The notes: generated by a model not told the origin, from the sequence alone. Shown: positions 52,649-62,683, counted from the stretch's first letter. The stretch is 64,000 nt of DNA from Paraburkholderia solisilvae (GCF_902859875.1 NZ_CADIKF010000029.1:25702-89701); one strand, 5' to 3'. Numbers and translations are program-made.

Positions 52649-53587
52649 ATGAGCAACTTGTTGAATCCCACTGCCAAAGGCGTCTTTCTGATCGCGGTGA
52701 CGCCGTTTACCGAAAGCGGCGAGCTCGATCTCGCGAGCACGGACCGCATGGTGGATTTTTATCTGGAGCGCGGCGCGACCGGCCTGACGATTCTCGGCAT
52801 CCTCGGCGAAGCGACCAAGCTGACGGCCGACGAGTCGCGCACGTTCGTCAAGCGCGTCCTTGCGCGCGTCGCCGATCGTGTGCCGGTGGTGGTCGGCGCC
52901 TCGGCAGCGGGCTTCGCGCCGATGCGCGAACTGGCCGCAAGCGTCATGGAAATGGGCGCGTCCGGCGTGATGGTCGCGCCGGCTCCGACGCTGCGCACCG
53001 ACGATCAGATCGTCGCGTACTTCGACATGGTCAACGAGACGCTCGGCGACGGCTGTCCGTGGGTGCTGCAGGATCATCCGGTTTCAACCGGCGTGCAGAT
53101 GTCGACGCCGGTCGTCCTGCGCATCCTCAGGAACTCGCCGTCCTGCGTGATGCTCAAGCATGAAGACTCGCCGGGACTCGCGAAACTGTCGGCCATCCGC
53201 GCGGCCAGCGACAAGGGCGATGTGAAGCGGGTGTCGATCCTGACGGGCAATGGCGGCGGCCTGTTCCTGCCTGAAGAACTGACGCGCGGCGCGGACGGCG
53301 CGATGACCGGTTTTGCGTACCCCGAAATGATGGTCGATGTGTGCGAGGCCCATGCGTGCGGCGATATCGAACGCGCGCATGACCTGTTCGACGCATACCT
53401 GCCGCTCGCGCGCTATGAGCAACAGTCGGGCATTGGCCTCGCGGTGCGCAAACACCTGATGGCGCAACGCGGCGTCATCGCTTCGGCGGCATTGCGCAAA
53501 CCCGGCCCCAAACTGTCGGCGGCCGATCTCGCCGATATCGAGCGCCTTGTCCGCAGACAGACGAAGCGCCTTGGCGAGCTTCAATAG
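52649..53587 (+). CDS. Dihydrodipicolinate synthase-family aldolase/lyase
   Basis: The protein has 312 aa, a TIM barrel of the DapA/NanA superfamily. The Schiff-base Lys170 lies in CVMLKHEDSPG, and the family entry motif is GVFLIAVTPFTESGELD. The usual active-site Tyr motif is replaced by WVLQDHP, so it is not a true DapA; it may cleave or dehydrate a 2-oxoacid. It is 70 bases after the SDR gene and probably co-transcribed. AAGGAAG precedes the ATG. Confidence 0.85.
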   Translation: MSNLLNPTAKGVFLIAVTPFTESGELDLASTDRMVDFYLERGATGLTILGILGEATKLTADESRTFVKRVLARVADRVPVVVGASAAGFAPMRELAASVMEMGASGVMVAPAPTLRTDDQIVAYFDMVNETLGDGCPWVLQDHPVSTGVQMSTPVVLRILRNSPSCVMLKHEDSPGLAKLSAIRAASDKGDVKRVSILTGNGGGLFLPEELTRGADGAMTGFAYPEMMVDVCEAHACGDIERAHDLFDAYLPLARYEQQSGIGLAVRKHLMAQRGVIASAALRKPGPKLSAADLADIERLVRRQTKRLGELQ

Positions 53588-53855
53588 TCGTTGCGCCAGG
53601 CGAGGATGTGCGGCGCCGCGAGGCGCTCGCCCATCCCGTTTCACGCACTCGCCAACCGCGCGTCCGGATGTTTCCTCCATGCCGCTTACAAGAAATCAAA
53701 TGGACGAAATTTATAGCGTCGCACTGCAAGTTCCAGCCGTTTTTGTCTAAAGATTGCTGAGTCCCTACCGTTAATACAAACGATTGCTCAGGATTTGCCT
53801 TGATGGTCGAGGCCTGGGTTCGGTAGGTCGATCGAGATGATGCGGAGGAACGGAA

Positions 53856-55460
53856 GTGAGTCGCCTGAGCCTGAATGCAAAGTTGTGGGCGGCACTCGCC
53901 GTCATGTGGGTGGGTCTTCTGCTGCTGGCCGGCAGCGCGCTGGTGGAAACGCACCGGACGATGCTCGCGGAGCGCAAGGCCACCATTCGAAGCGTGGTTG
54001 AATCCGCGACCGCCGTCGTAGCCGAACTGGCCGCCCAGGCCGACCGCCGTGAAATTACCGTGGACGACGCTAAAAAGCAGGCCATCGCGCGCCTGAAAGC
54101 GATGCGCTACGGCAAGGGCGGCTACCTCTTCATCATGGATGCGTATCCGCACGTGCTGATGCATCCGACGCTGCCCGACCTGCTCAACAAGGACGTCAGC
54201 GCGAACAAGGATCCGGACGGCAAGCTGCTGTTCGTCGAACAGGTGCGCGCCGCGCAAAACGCGGACGGCGAAGGCTACGCGGAATTCAAGGGACGCGTGC
54301 CGAACGCGACGGGCGTGACGTACGAAACCAAGCTCGCCTTTGTCAAACAGTTCAAACCATGGGACTGGTACATCGATTCGGGCCTTTATCTGACTGACGT
54401 CGCCGCCGAGTTCCGCCGCTTGCTGGTCGAATACCTGTTGTTCGTGCTTGCGATCGGCGCCGTCGTGTCGGCGGCGATGTTGCTGATCAGCCGCAGCGTG
54501 CGCCTGAGTCTGGGCGGCGATCCGTCGGACGCCGCGCGCATTGCCACGCAGATCGCAACCGGCGACCTCAGCGCGACGGTGGTCACGGCGCCCAGCGATC
54601 GCGACAGCATGCTGTATTCGATGAAACAGATGCAGGAACACCTGACGCAAATGATCGGCAAGATCATGGTGTCCACCGACTCGATCGCCACCGCGACGGG
54701 CGAGATCGCGTCAGGCACCACGGACCTGTCCCGCCGCACCGAAGAACAGGCCGCGTCGTTGCAGGAAACCGCGTCGAGCATGGAACAACTGACCGGCGCA
54801 GTCCGCCAGAACGCCGAGAACGCGCGCCAGGCCACCTCGGTGGCCGGCGACGCATCGCGGGTCGCGCAGCGCGGCGGCGAAGTGGTCGGACGCGTCGTCG
54901 AGACGATGCGCGGCATCACCGACAGTTCGTCGAAGGTCGCGGAGATTATCTCCGTGATCGAAGGCATTGCATTCCAGACCAATATCCTCGCGCTCAATGC
55001 CGCCGTCGAAGCGGCGCGCGCGGGCGAACAAGGGCGGGGCTTCGCGGTGGTCGCGGGCGAGGTGCGCACGCTCGCGCAGCGCAGCGCCACGGCCGCGAAG
55101 GAAATCAAGCAGTTGATCAGCGAGTCCGTCGAGCGTGTCGGATCGGGCTCGAAGCAGGTCGAAGAAGCAGGCAGCACGATCGACGAAGTGGTCCGCTCGG
55201 TGGCACGCGTGACGGCCATCATGAAAGAAATTTCGGCAGCCTCCGACGAGCAGAGCACCGGTATCGATCAGGTCAATCGTGCGGTGACGCAGATGGATCA
55301 GGTCACGCAGCAAAATGCGGCGCTCGTCGAGCAGGCGACGGCGGCGGCGCAATCCATGGCCGAGCAGGCTCAATTGCTACGCGATTCCGTGGCCGCGTTC
55401 AAGGTGGGCGACACCACTCACGCGCGCGTGCCCCGACTCGGCACTTCGTTGCAGTTCTAG
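53856..55460 (+). CDS. Methyl-accepting chemotaxis protein with Cache domain
   Basis: The protein has 534 aa. First helix at about 9-30, a single Cache domain at about 33-185 (YGKGGYLFIMDAYPHVLMHP, then WDWYIDSGLYL), second helix at about 190-210, a HAMP region and the MCP hairpin with FQTNILALNAAVEAARAGEQ. Cache domains of this kind bind small organic acids or amines. It starts with GTG at 53856 behind GGAGG. Its position between the aldolase and the MFS gene suggests it directs movement towards the substrate of this cluster. Confidence 0.9.
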   Translation: MSRLSLNAKLWAALAVMWVGLLLLAGSALVETHRTMLAERKATIRSVVESATAVVAELAAQADRREITVDDAKKQAIARLKAMRYGKGGYLFIMDAYPHVLMHPTLPDLLNKDVSANKDPDGKLLFVEQVRAAQNADGEGYAEFKGRVPNATGVTYETKLAFVKQFKPWDWYIDSGLYLTDVAAEFRRLLVEYLLFVLAIGAVVSAAMLLISRSVRLSLGGDPSDAARIATQIATGDLSATVVTAPSDRDSMLYSMKQMQEHLTQMIGKIMVSTDSIATATGEIASGTTDLSRRTEEQAASLQETASSMEQLTGAVRQNAENARQATSVAGDASRVAQRGGEVVGRVVETMRGITDSSSKVAEIISVIEGIAFQTNILALNAAVEAARAGEQGRGFAVVAGEVRTLAQRSATAAKEIKQLISESVERVGSGSKQVEEAGSTIDEVVRSVARVTAIMKEISAASDEQSTGIDQVNRAVTQMDQVTQQNAALVEQATAAAQSMAEQAQLLRDSVAAFKVGDTTHARVPRLGTSLQF

Positions 55461-55506
55461 CCGGACTCTGTCCCTCCCGCCTCTCAACGTCAGCTCCCTG
55501 GACACC

Positions 55507-56835
55507 ATGCAACCGCTCAGCGAAAAAACCGTCATACGCAAGATTTTCTGGCGCGTGATCCCGCTTCTGATGGTCCTGTACGTGATCTCGTTCGTCGACC
55601 GGATCAATGTCGGCTTTGCGGCGCTGACCATGAACAGGGATATCGGCCTCACGCCCTACCTGTTCGGCTGGGGCGCGGGCATTTTCTTTGTCGGCTACTT
55701 CATCTTCGAGGTTCCGAGCAACGTGATGATGGTGCGGGTCGGCGCGCGCATCTGGATTTCACGCATTCTGCTGACGTGGGGCGTGCTGGCGTGCGCGATG
55801 GCGCTCGTGACCGGACCGGTAAGCTTTATCGTGATGCGGTTTTTGCTGGGGGTCGCCGAGGCGGGATTTTTCCCGGGCGTGATTCTCTATCTGACGTACT
55901 GGTTTCCCACCCGTTACCGGGCGCGCATTGTGTCGGCGTTCATGCTGTCCATTCCCGTTTCGATTGCGGTCGGCGCGCCGGTCTCGACGCTGATTCTGCA
56001 AATGAACGGCATGCTCGGCGTGAAGGGATGGCAATGGCTATACATCATTGAAGGACTGCCCGCGATCATCGGTGCATTCATCGGGCTGCGCTTGCTGACG
56101 GACCGTCCGGAGAGCGCGACCTGGCTCGCCGCGGACGAACGGGCATGGCTCAAGGCGGAACTGGCCGCGGACGACGCCGCGCCGTCTTCAGGCGGCAAGA
56201 TTGCCGGTCTCGGCAAGGCGCTCTTCAATCCGACCGTGCTGATGCTCGCGTTCGTCTACTTCTGTGCGACCGGCGCGAACCTCGGGCTGTCGTTCTTCCT
56301 GCCGCAAATCATCAAGCAGCAAGGCTATAGCAATATCACCGTCGGGTTGATCACGTCGATTCCGTATATTGCCGGGTGTGCCGGCATGCTGATCGTCGGC
56401 AACCTGTCCGATCGCTTCAATGAACGGCGCTGGTTCCTTGCCGGCACCATGGTGCTGGCCGCCGGGGGCCTCGTCGCGGCCGGCGCGTTGGGCGCGTCGG
56501 CCTGGTCGATCGCAGCGTTGAGCGTGGCCGCTATCGGCATCTTCGGGTGCAAGGGGCCGTTCTGGACGCTGCCGTCCGCGTATCTCCGCGGTCCGGCGGC
56601 AGCGGGCGGGATTGCGTTCATCAACGCGATCGGCAATCTTGGCGGCTTCGCGGGACCGTATCTGGTCGGCCTGTTCAAGCGCTCATCCGACAGCTATGCG
56701 GATGGGCTCTGCGCACTCGCCGCGTTCTGCGTGGCGGCGTTGGTGGTGACGGTGCTGTTTATCCGGCCGCGGCGCGAAGCGCACGCCGCGTCGTTTCACG
56801 GCGGCCTCGCGGCCGGCAATGAGGACGTCAAGTAG
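55507..56835 (+). CDS. MFS transporter, anion:cation symporter type
   Basis: The protein has 442 aa with twelve predicted helices. The family motif VDRINVGFAALTMNRDIG is in helix 1 and VPSNVMMVRVGARIWISRIL after helix 2. Relatives import organic acids such as phthalate, tartrate or gluconate. It is 46 bases after the chemoreceptor, on the same strand. The ATG at 55507 matches the family start. Confidence 0.87.
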   Translation: MQPLSEKTVIRKIFWRVIPLLMVLYVISFVDRINVGFAALTMNRDIGLTPYLFGWGAGIFFVGYFIFEVPSNVMMVRVGARIWISRILLTWGVLACAMALVTGPVSFIVMRFLLGVAEAGFFPGVILYLTYWFPTRYRARIVSAFMLSIPVSIAVGAPVSTLILQMNGMLGVKGWQWLYIIEGLPAIIGAFIGLRLLTDRPESATWLAADERAWLKAELAADDAAPSSGGKIAGLGKALFNPTVLMLAFVYFCATGANLGLSFFLPQIIKQQGYSNITVGLITSIPYIAGCAGMLIVGNLSDRFNERRWFLAGTMVLAAGGLVAAGALGASAWSIAALSVAAIGIFGCKGPFWTLPSAYLRGPAAAGGIAFINAIGNLGGFAGPYLVGLFKRSSDSYADGLCALAAFCVAALVVTVLFIRPRREAHAASFHGGLAAGNEDVK

Positions 56836-57413
56836 CGACGTCTGGTTCATCGACGCGCCTGCGCTCCCGGGTGGGCTGTCGCGTTCATAACAACAACGAC
56901 ACAACCGGTTGAGATGACGTCTCAACCGGTATGAGTTTGCGACGGACCTGCTCGCTCCAGGACGGTCGCGCGGCGTGGTCGTCAGCGGTTTGCAGCGAGC
57001 CGCAGTTTCAAACAGCCAGACGAAGTGATCCGGCGCCCAGCGACAACGCAATGAAAGCGCCCTTTTGCCGGTCATCCATTCACGCCAGGACGGCAGAACC
57101 CGCCCGCAGCAAGTTGTAGTGGCGACGCCCCTCGACGGCACAACTTCCCCGCTTGCCATAAGCATCAGCGTTTCCGCGCTGGCTCAACGCTCAAACGGCG
57201 TCTCCTCTTTCTCCCCGACGATCTTTGAAATAGCGCACCACACCTGCACAGCCGCTTTGCCGCCGTGCCGCAGGAATGGCCAATCCGCGCCGCCGTTCTT
57301 AATCTTCGTAATTCTTCGTTCACCGCTCTGACATGGATAGTTCGTAGCTTGTGTGGCGCTATGCCAGCAGCACCGACTCATTTCATTAACCTTGGTTGAA
57401 CTTAATAACTGTA
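56836..57413. other. Intergenic region
   Basis: About 580 bp without a believable gene. It contains a perfect 11-bp inverted repeat at 56904-56930 (listed separately) and becomes AT-rich before the lipoprotein start, where the promoter must lie. Confidence 0.5.
56904..56930. repeat. Perfect 11-bp inverted repeat
   Basis: ACCGGTTGAGA and TCTCAACCGGT with a 5-base loop, 69 bases after the MFS stop. No T-run follows. It is either a factor-assisted terminator of the catabolic cluster or a protein site. Confidence 0.75.
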
Positions 57414-59087
57414 ATGAAAACGACGCTCCGGTTACTTTCAATTGCGGCTCTGATCTCGGCACTCTCCGCGTGCGGAGGGAGTAGTTCAGGTACGTCGCCA
57501 TCCAGCCCTTCGTCCGCTGCCAGCAGCGCCTTTACAGCGGGAAATCTGCTGGTGTCGCGCTCGGCATACGATCCGGCGAATGTCGTGACCGGCACGCTGC
57601 CCTTCAACGCAACGCCTGAAACCACCAACTCCACGCCCGTGACCGCCGTCACGCCCGGCACTTTTCCGAACGTCTTCACGAACGACGCCAACGACGCGAA
57701 CTTCGGCGTAACCTCCGAAGTGCTGCTGGATCAATGGGCGCCGGGCGCAACCAGCCCCGCGCAAACGCTCGACGTCACGGCCATGGCCGCCAAAAACCAG
57801 ACCAGCTTCGCGACCAGCTTCTCATCGAAGTCCGAACTGGCGTTGAATGTTTCTGTCGATCATCAGTCGGTGACCTTTGTCGCTTACAACAGTCCGATTG
57901 ACCAGATCGATATTTCCAACAGCAATACGCCTGGTGTGATCGATCCGACCAATAACGACGTCGCCACGCCGACTTTCCGTACGGTCGCCGAGTTGAATTT
58001 CGCCAACAGCGGTTTGTCGTTTACGAATACCAATGCGTTCAGCGGCGATAACGGCCGTGCCGCCGTCAAAGCCAACGGGATGTACTACCTCGTCGGCAAT
58101 GCGGGCGATTCGGGAAAGAACCCGAAGCCGACCACCGCGCAGCTCGATATGTTGACGACCGATACCGGCGTGCAAAGCATTGTGCCGGGCAGTACCTGTC
58201 CGTTTACGCAGGTGATCGGCGCGTTCCAGTCCAGCAACGGCGGCAGCTATAGTCCCGCGCCCGCGGGAACGGCATGTTCGCTCGCCACCATGGGCACCAT
58301 TACCGGCGGCAGCTCCACCGGCGACGAGTTCGGTTTTTCGATTACCAGCATCGGCCAGGCCGCGGACAAGACGGGCAAGGACGACAACTTCCGTGGCATG
58401 TTCGTCGGCCCGGACGGCACGATGTATATCACGAAGGGAAGCGGCAGCAATGGCGTGAACACCGTGTATCAGGTGGGCGCGACGGGTGCGTTGGCCAACG
58501 GCGGCCTGTTGCCGCAGAACGCTGCGATCACGATCGTTCCGGGCTTCACGACCAGCCTGGCAGCCAACCCGCCGCCCACGACGATTACCGGCACGATCTT
58601 CCCCTTCGGCGTCTGGATTCCGACGTCGAACCCGTCGCTCATGTTCGTTTCTGACGAAGGCGACGGCACGGCGGGCGATCAGGTAACCGGCAGTGGCGGT
58701 CTGTGGGTGTACCAGAACCAGAACGGCACATGGGTGGCGCTCACGCATCTGACGGCGGGTCTGAACCTCGGCGCCGCGTACACGGTGACGGACAGTCTGG
58801 GCCTGTTCGGAACGGTTGGGACAAGCTACACGACCACACCGGACGGTCTGCGCAGCATCACGGGCCAAACCAACAGCGACGGCTCGTTCACGATCTACGG
58901 GACGACGTCGACGGCCGGCAACAGCCTGGGCGCCAACTTCGATTCAGGTGCCGACTCGAACCAGCTGGTCAAGATCACGGTGAACGTCAACGGTTCGGTC
59001 GCCACCTCCGCAAGCGGCTTTAGCGTGATTCAGACGGCTCCTTTCGGCCAGGTCCTGCGCGGCGTGGCGATTGTGCCGGGCGCCTGA
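57414..59087 (+). CDS. Large lipoprotein, predicted beta-propeller-like
   Basis: The protein has 557 aa. Lipobox LSAC with Cys20 after a short signal peptide, then a Ser-rich spacer. The long mature part has repeated short strands rich in Thr/Ser/Asn/Gly and motifs such as DNFRGMFVGPDGTMYITKGS and PFGVWIPTSNPSLMFVSDEG, suggesting a beta-propeller. It is probably surface or periplasm facing. No exact family is recognised. The ATG at 57414 lacks a clear ribosome site; a TTG six codons earlier is in frame. Confidence 0.75.
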   Translation: MKTTLRLLSIAALISALSACGGSSSGTSPSSPSSAASSAFTAGNLLVSRSAYDPANVVTGTLPFNATPETTNSTPVTAVTPGTFPNVFTNDANDANFGVTSEVLLDQWAPGATSPAQTLDVTAMAAKNQTSFATSFSSKSELALNVSVDHQSVTFVAYNSPIDQIDISNSNTPGVIDPTNNDVATPTFRTVAELNFANSGLSFTNTNAFSGDNGRAAVKANGMYYLVGNAGDSGKNPKPTTAQLDMLTTDTGVQSIVPGSTCPFTQVIGAFQSSNGGSYSPAPAGTACSLATMGTITGGSSTGDEFGFSITSIGQAADKTGKDDNFRGMFVGPDGTMYITKGSGSNGVNTVYQVGATGALANGGLLPQNAAITIVPGFTTSLAANPPPTTITGTIFPFGVWIPTSNPSLMFVSDEGDGTAGDQVTGSGGLWVYQNQNGTWVALTHLTAGLNLGAAYTVTDSLGLFGTVGTSYTTTPDGLRSITGQTNSDGSFTIYGTTSTAGNSLGANFDSGADSNQLVKITVNVNGSVATSASGFSVIQTAPFGQVLRGVAIVPGA

Positions 59088-59105
59088 AGCACCGCTACGC
59101 TGCAA

Positions 59106-59124
59106 CCCTGCGCGAGACGCAGGG
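59106..59124. terminator. Hairpin between convergent genes
   Basis: CCCTGCG-N5-CGCAGGG, 18 bases after the lipoprotein stop, with a second GC hairpin near 59146-59165. No T-run, so efficiency is doubtful. Confidence 0.4.
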
Positions 59125-59180
59125 CTAACTGAAGAACGGAACGGCGCGGCGCTATCCTGCCGCGCGAGCCCGCAGGCATG

Positions 59181-59951
59181 TCAAACATCCTCGCTGCCGC
59201 GCCGTTTCAACAGATACGTGTCCATGATCCAGCCGTGCCGTTGCCGCGCCTCGGCCCGGCTGCGTTCGATTTCGTCCATCACGTCGCGCAGTTTGCCGGC
59301 AATCAGAATCTCGTCCGGTGTGCCGACATATGCGCCCCAGTAGATGTCGAGATCTTCGTCGGCGACCTGCCGGAACGCATTCTGCGAATCGAGCATCACG
59401 ACCGCGCTATCGACATGGTCCGGAAAGCCCTCTGCAATAGCGCGTCCGTTAGTGATCGCAAGCGGGCGGCCAATTGCATTGAGCGCAATGCGGTGCTTTG
59501 CCGCGAGCGCCTGCACGCTGCTGATGCCGGGAATCACCTCATACTCGAACACGTGCCGGCCGCTTTGCGCAATCGCCGCGACGATACGCATCGTGCTGTC
59601 GTATAGCGACGGATCGCCCCACACGAGAAACGCGCCGCATTCGCCGTCGCGCAGTTCGTCCGCGATCAGCCGCTCGAAAATATCCTGCTTGTCGCGGTTC
59701 AGATCTTCGACGGTTCGCACGTAATCCGGCTCGCCGACGCGGCGCTCGGGGCTCGTCGCCTCGACGACGCGGTACGTCCGATCCTTCACGTAGCGCTCGA
59801 TAATCTCCTTGCGCAGCGCGACGAGTTTGCCCTTTGCCGGGCCTTTGTCCATCACGAAGAACACATCGACCTGATTGAGCGCGTTGACCGCCTGAATGGT
59901 CACGTACTCGGGATTGCCGGCGCCGATGCCGATGATCAGTAGCTTTTTCAT
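59181..59951 (-). CDS. cobF: Precorrin-6A synthase (deacetylating)
   Basis: The protein has 256 aa, a tetrapyrrole methylase. The start KKLLIIGIGAGNPEYVTIQA and the middle FLVWGDPSLYDSTMRIVAAI are typical of CobF. The enzyme uses SAM to methylate C-1 of precorrin-5 with loss of acetate in aerobic cobalamin synthesis. It stands alone here, away from other cob genes. GGAG precedes the ATG at 59951; a longer frame to 60119 is unlikely. Confidence 0.88.
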   Translation of the reverse strand: MKKLLIIGIGAGNPEYVTIQAVNALNQVDVFFVMDKGPAKGKLVALRKEIIERYVKDRTYRVVEATSPERRVGEPDYVRTVEDLNRDKQDIFERLIADELRDGECGAFLVWGDPSLYDSTMRIVAAIAQSGRHVFEYEVIPGISSVQALAAKHRIALNAIGRPLAITNGRAIAEGFPDHVDSAVVMLDSQNAFRQVADEDLDIYWGAYVGTPDEILIAGKLRDVMDEIERSRAEARQRHGWIMDTYLLKRRGSEDV

Positions 59952-60103
59952 GTTGTACTCCGCGCCTCCACGGCATTGAAAGCGAATCTCAAGCGGCGTT
60001 GAAAGCGTATACGTTAAATCGGTGCGGCACCGGCGTCCCGGGCTTACGCGAATCTTTGCGGGACCGTACACTAGCACGCGGTCACACGACTGGAGAACGC
60101 CCA

Positions 60104-61351
60104 ATGCCAGCAGACGCAACGCCCGCTTCCGACGCGCCGCAGGCCCGCATCCGGCATGTGTTCGTGCTGATGCTCGAAAACCGCTCGTTCGATCATCTGT
60201 TCGCGCTATCGGGTATCCCCGGCATCGTCGCGGCTACGTCCGCGAATACGAATACGCACGACGGCAATGTTTACCCGTTCGGCGGCGACGCACCGAAGAC
60301 CTTGCCCACCGACCCGCCGCACGAATTTGCCGACGTGGTCGAACAACTATGCGGCGCGGGCGTGCGATTCGCGAAAGGCCAGCCGTTTCCGCCCGTCGAC
60401 AACGCGGGTTTCGCCGCGAACTTCGCAACGTCGGCATCCGAGGGCGCGCTGCCGCCGCAGGCCGACATCGGCGACATTATGCGCGGCATCGATACCCGCG
60501 CCGAGGCGCCGGCACTGTATGCGCTCGCCACCGAGTTCGTGCTGTGCGACGGCTGGCGCTCGTCGCTGCCCGGGCCGACCTGGCCGAACCGCTACTTCGT
60601 GCATGGTGCATCGTCAGCCGGGCTGGATCATACGCCGACCCGTGAGGAGATGGTCGAATGGGAGTCCGTCGACGGCTTCAGCTTTCCGAACGGCTCGATC
60701 TTTGACGCGCTCGGCAAAGACAACTACCGGCTCTACCAGGATGAGTCGGGGTCGCTGCTGGGCCGCGTGCCGCAAGTCGCGTCGATCAGGCACATCGATT
60801 TTTTCGACGTCGACAATCTGTCGCACCTGGAAGCCGATCTCGCGCACAACTACAGCGCCCGCTATACGTTTATCGAGCCGAACTACGGCGATCTCGCCCA
60901 TCAGACATTTGTCGGCGGCAGTTCGCAGCATCCGCTCGACGGCGTCGCGCGTGGCGACCAGCTTGTTGCGCGCGTCTACAACACACTGCGCCAGTCGCCG
61001 GTCTGGCAAAACAGTCTGCTCGTGATCCTTCACGATGAGCACGGGGGCCTGTACGACTCCGTGCAGCCAGGCGCCGCGGTGCCGCCGGACGACGGCGCCG
61101 CCGCGAGACTGAACACGTCGGGATTCGGCTTCGACGTCTACGGCGTGCGCGTGCCCGCTATCGTGGTGTCGCCGTGGGTCGCGAAAGGCGTGGTCGATCA
61201 TACGGTGTACGATCACAGTTCGGTACTCGCGAGCATCGAACGCCTGTTCGGTATCGCGCCGTTGACGCAGCGCGACCGTCACGCGAACGATCTGCTGTCG
61301 CTGATTACCCCCACCTGCCGGACCGACTGCCCGGAAAGGATCGGAACATGA
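60104..61351 (+). CDS. Phosphoesterase family protein (phospholipase C-like)
   Basis: The protein has 415 aa of the PF04185 type. Signatures are IRHVFVLMLENRSFDHLFAL (metal-binding Glu/Asn), LPGPTWPNRYFVHGASSAG and ILHDEHGGLYDSVQPGAAVP. Members hydrolyse phospholipids or phosphate esters. It has no obvious signal peptide, unlike the secreted non-haemolytic PLCs that use Tat. GGAG precedes the ATG at 60104. Its stop overlaps the next gene. Confidence 0.86.
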   Translation: MPADATPASDAPQARIRHVFVLMLENRSFDHLFALSGIPGIVAATSANTNTHDGNVYPFGGDAPKTLPTDPPHEFADVVEQLCGAGVRFAKGQPFPPVDNAGFAANFATSASEGALPPQADIGDIMRGIDTRAEAPALYALATEFVLCDGWRSSLPGPTWPNRYFVHGASSAGLDHTPTREEMVEWESVDGFSFPNGSIFDALGKDNYRLYQDESGSLLGRVPQVASIRHIDFFDVDNLSHLEADLAHNYSARYTFIEPNYGDLAHQTFVGGSSQHPLDGVARGDQLVARVYNTLRQSPVWQNSLLVILHDEHGGLYDSVQPGAAVPPDDGAAARLNTSGFGFDVYGVRVPAIVVSPWVAKGVVDHTVYDHSSVLASIERLFGIAPLTQRDRHANDLLSLITPTCRTDCPERIGT

Positions 61352-61596
61352 GTCAGACCGGAACCATCGACCCACGCGACGCACACCCCGTGCGCAACGG
61401 CTCGAACCTGATGGCGTATCTGCATGTGTTGAAGAAAGCGCATGCCGTGATGGTCGGACATGCGCGGGCGGAGCAGCGCTTTCGTCAGATCGTCACATAT
61501 GGCGAGGCCCAACGGTATATCGAGGAGTTGATGCCGCTCCTGCTGCGCGAGTGCGACTCGCGGTGGCAGCAGCGTCGGCGCACCGCGGGCGGCTGA
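61348..61596 (+). CDS. Uncharacterised 82-aa protein
   Basis: The ATG overlaps the stop of the phosphoesterase gene. The product is basic and helical (LMAYLHVLKKAHAVMVGHAR) without a signal peptide. Translation coupling suggests it acts with the phosphoesterase; no family recognised. Confidence 0.65.
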   Translation: MSQTGTIDPRDAHPVRNGSNLMAYLHVLKKAHAVMVGHARAEQRFRQIVTYGEAQRYIEELMPLLLRECDSRWQQRRRTAGG

Positions 61597-61597
61597 G

Positions 61598-62299
61598 ATG
61601 AACACGCCGGCGCCGGTCGCGTATTTCGCCCGCCCTGTGCTTGCCGCACTGTGCGCGGCAGGCACGGCCGCGCTCGCCGCATGCGGCGGCAGTTTCTGCG
61701 TCGGCGTCGACGGCTGCGTCGGCAGCACCGCATCCAATCTCACGCTGACGGGCACGGCGGCCACCGGTAAAGCGCTCGCCAGCGCGACCGTGAGCGTGAG
61801 CTGCGCACAAGGCGCGGGCACTGCGTTGACGGACGGCGGCGGCAACTACAGCGTCGCGCTCAACGCCACGCCTCCGTGCGTGCTGACCGTCACGTCGGGC
61901 AGCACGACGCTGCATTCGGTGGCATTCGCCGGCGGCACCTTCAATACGACGCCGGAAACCGACCTGATGCTCGTTTATCTCGCCGCGCAACTCGGCACGA
62001 ACGAAAACGGTCTGTTGACGGGCTTCGCCACCAGCACGGCGTTTCAACAGGCGCTTGCGAACCCGACCAATGTGCTCGCCGCACAAACGGCCGTCGTCAC
62101 GAATCTGCAGCAGCATTACGCGGTGACGCTCACTACGCCCGCGTTTCTGTCGACGCCGTTCGTCGTCGGTCAGGCCGGCGTCGATAGCGATCTCGGCACG
62201 CTCGCCAGCGCCGGCGCAATCGACGCGAACGGCATGCCCGACGCGGCCGCCGTGTCGCTGCTCGCGGCGGCCGGCAGCACACATCCGCTCGGACAATGA
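61598..62299 (+). CDS. Lipoprotein, function unknown
   Basis: The protein has 233 aa. Lipobox LAAC with Cys29; a Cys pair follows in SFCVGVDGCVGS. The middle has a bacterial Ig-like or carboxypeptidase-regulatory-like strand set (LTLTGTAATGKALASATVSV, then GGGNYSVALNA) and an Ala/Leu/Thr-rich helical tail. It begins one base after the previous gene. Third gene of the phosphoesterase operon; probably envelope-attached. Confidence 0.75.
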   Translation: MNTPAPVAYFARPVLAALCAAGTAALAACGGSFCVGVDGCVGSTASNLTLTGTAATGKALASATVSVSCAQGAGTALTDGGGNYSVALNATPPCVLTVTSGSTTLHSVAFAGGTFNTTPETDLMLVYLAAQLGTNENGLLTGFATSTAFQQALANPTNVLAAQTAVVTNLQQHYAVTLTTPAFLSTPFVVGQAGVDSDLGTLASAGAIDANGMPDAAAVSLLAAAGSTHPLGQ

Positions 62300-62683
62300 A
62301 CGCAGCCGGCGCCGGCGCGCGCTGTCATGCGCGATCGTGATGCCGTCATCGGCATTCGCGGTCGATCGTGCGGAAATGGAACGCGGCGTGCGAATCCATC
62401 TCGCGTGCGCATCGTCGCGCGAGCAACACGTGCGCGCGTTGCAGATCGTCGCACGGACCTTGCGCGATCGCGCACGCCCACTATTCGGCACGCTCTGAAG
62501 CGGCGCTGCGGGCCGCACGGATCGCCCGATATAAATACGCTGTCGATTGGCCGACATCGAGCCAACCATTGCGTTTTTCTAACGCCTTGTTCGCGTTGAG
62601 GGTGCTCAACGCCCCGCCGTCTCCTATCGTTCCCCGCTGAGCGCACAGCCGCGGCGCATTGCCTAACAACAGGATCGATAGAT
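62300..62683. other. Intergenic region
   Basis: About 380 bp. Frames are Arg-rich shadow type. I see no repeat or terminator; the promoter of the Old Yellow Enzyme gene must be in the right part. Confidence 0.5.

Noticed and set aside
56683..57165. Minus-strand open frame in the spacer after the MFS gene
   Set aside because: No ribosome site or recognisable domain, and it runs into the MFS coding sequence.
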